DNA of 5,670 nucleotides from CBDULQ01 sp965368115. Its GTDB lineage: Bacteria; Pseudomonadota; Gammaproteobacteria; SZUA-229. The position numbers and the translations under genes were made by a program. The notes beneath the pieces were generated by a model. That model was given only the letters and a program-made list of their open reading frames with translations. It was not told the origin of the DNA and searched no databases. Shown here piece after piece: positions 5,662-5,670 of this stretch. Numbering within the stretch: the stretch's first letter is position 1; the number at the start of each line of letters is the position of its first letter. Location: NCBI GenBank assembly GCA_965368115.1, contig CBDULQ010000226.1:1-5670 (forward strand), read 5' to 3'.

Positions 5662-5670
5662 TGCCCTGCA

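Larger units (their letters stand above)
5427..5670. repeat. Array of short inverted repeats with conserved TCCN/NGGA loops
   Basis: At least seven hairpins are packed into about 240 bases. Stems are 5-8 bp and mostly unrelated in sequence, yet each is self-complementary. Loops on the plus strand are TCCTC, TCCT, TCCG, TCCT and TCCA in the first five hairpins listed below, then TGGA and AGGA in the last two, which are the complements of TCCA and TCCT. A fixed loop on changing stems means structure plus loop, rather than overall sequence, is being kept. The motif GCGTTGTTCTAC recurs in variants at 5478, 5512 and 5545 between hairpins. An 11-base direct repeat, CAACTGCTCCT, occurs at 5439 and 5467, and TACATCCAT at 5427 and 5586. 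The array reaches the window edge and probably continues. It does not resemble REP/BIME units with a fixed stem, nor a CRISPR array with regular spacers. Confidence 0.85.

Noticed and set aside
5427..5670. A CRISPR array
   Set aside because: There is no exact repeat of CRISPR length, the spacing is irregular, and the conserved parts are a 4-base loop and a short linker rather than a fixed repeat.

Overview
The window looks like gammaproteobacterial chromosome. The aminopeptidase N is of the E. coli PepN type: same 870-residue length, and the same metal-ligand spacing with a constant +6 offset. A DsrE2-type sulfurtransferase-like gene suggests a host with sulfur-oxidation or sulfur-trafficking chemistry. 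Neither point identifies the species.

Layout, left to right. (1) Bases 8-640 (+): a DsrE2-family protein whose operon context lies off the left edge. (2) Bases 641-734: a short convergent gap with two tandem hairpin-plus-T-run terminators, both reading rightward out of dsrE2. (3) Bases 735-2465 (-): a response regulator with intact REC, GGDEF and EAL domains, predicted to make and/or break down cyclic di-GMP; no partner kinase is in view. (4) Bases 2466-2564: a 99-bp AT-rich gap with no convincing terminator, so some read-through from pepN is possible. (5) Bases 2565-5177 (-): full-length pepN, with a weak promoter candidate just upstream that has a small dyad in its spacer. (6) Bases 5178-5670: 493 bases with no supportable protein gene.

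The right end is the unusual part. About 5427-5670 is a dense array of short inverted repeats. Stem sequences differ from hairpin to hairpin but stay complementary, while nearly every loop is TCC plus one base. A spacer motif (roughly GCGTTGYTCT) recurs between the first hairpins. Read on the minus strand, the loops become NGGA, often as ACA-NGGA-TGT. That is the form of hairpin recognised by the RNA-binding regulator CsrA/RsmA. Ten GGA triplets lie on the minus strand of 5428-5610 and one on the plus strand; the bias reverses after about 5611. Two readings are open: a CsrB/RsmZ-like sponge RNA, or a family of intergenic hairpin repeats with a constrained loop. The array runs into the window end and is probably incomplete.

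The three protein genes show no obvious shared pathway. The c-di-GMP regulator and a possible CsrA-binding RNA would both belong to post-transcriptional or second-messenger lifestyle control, but linking them is inference.
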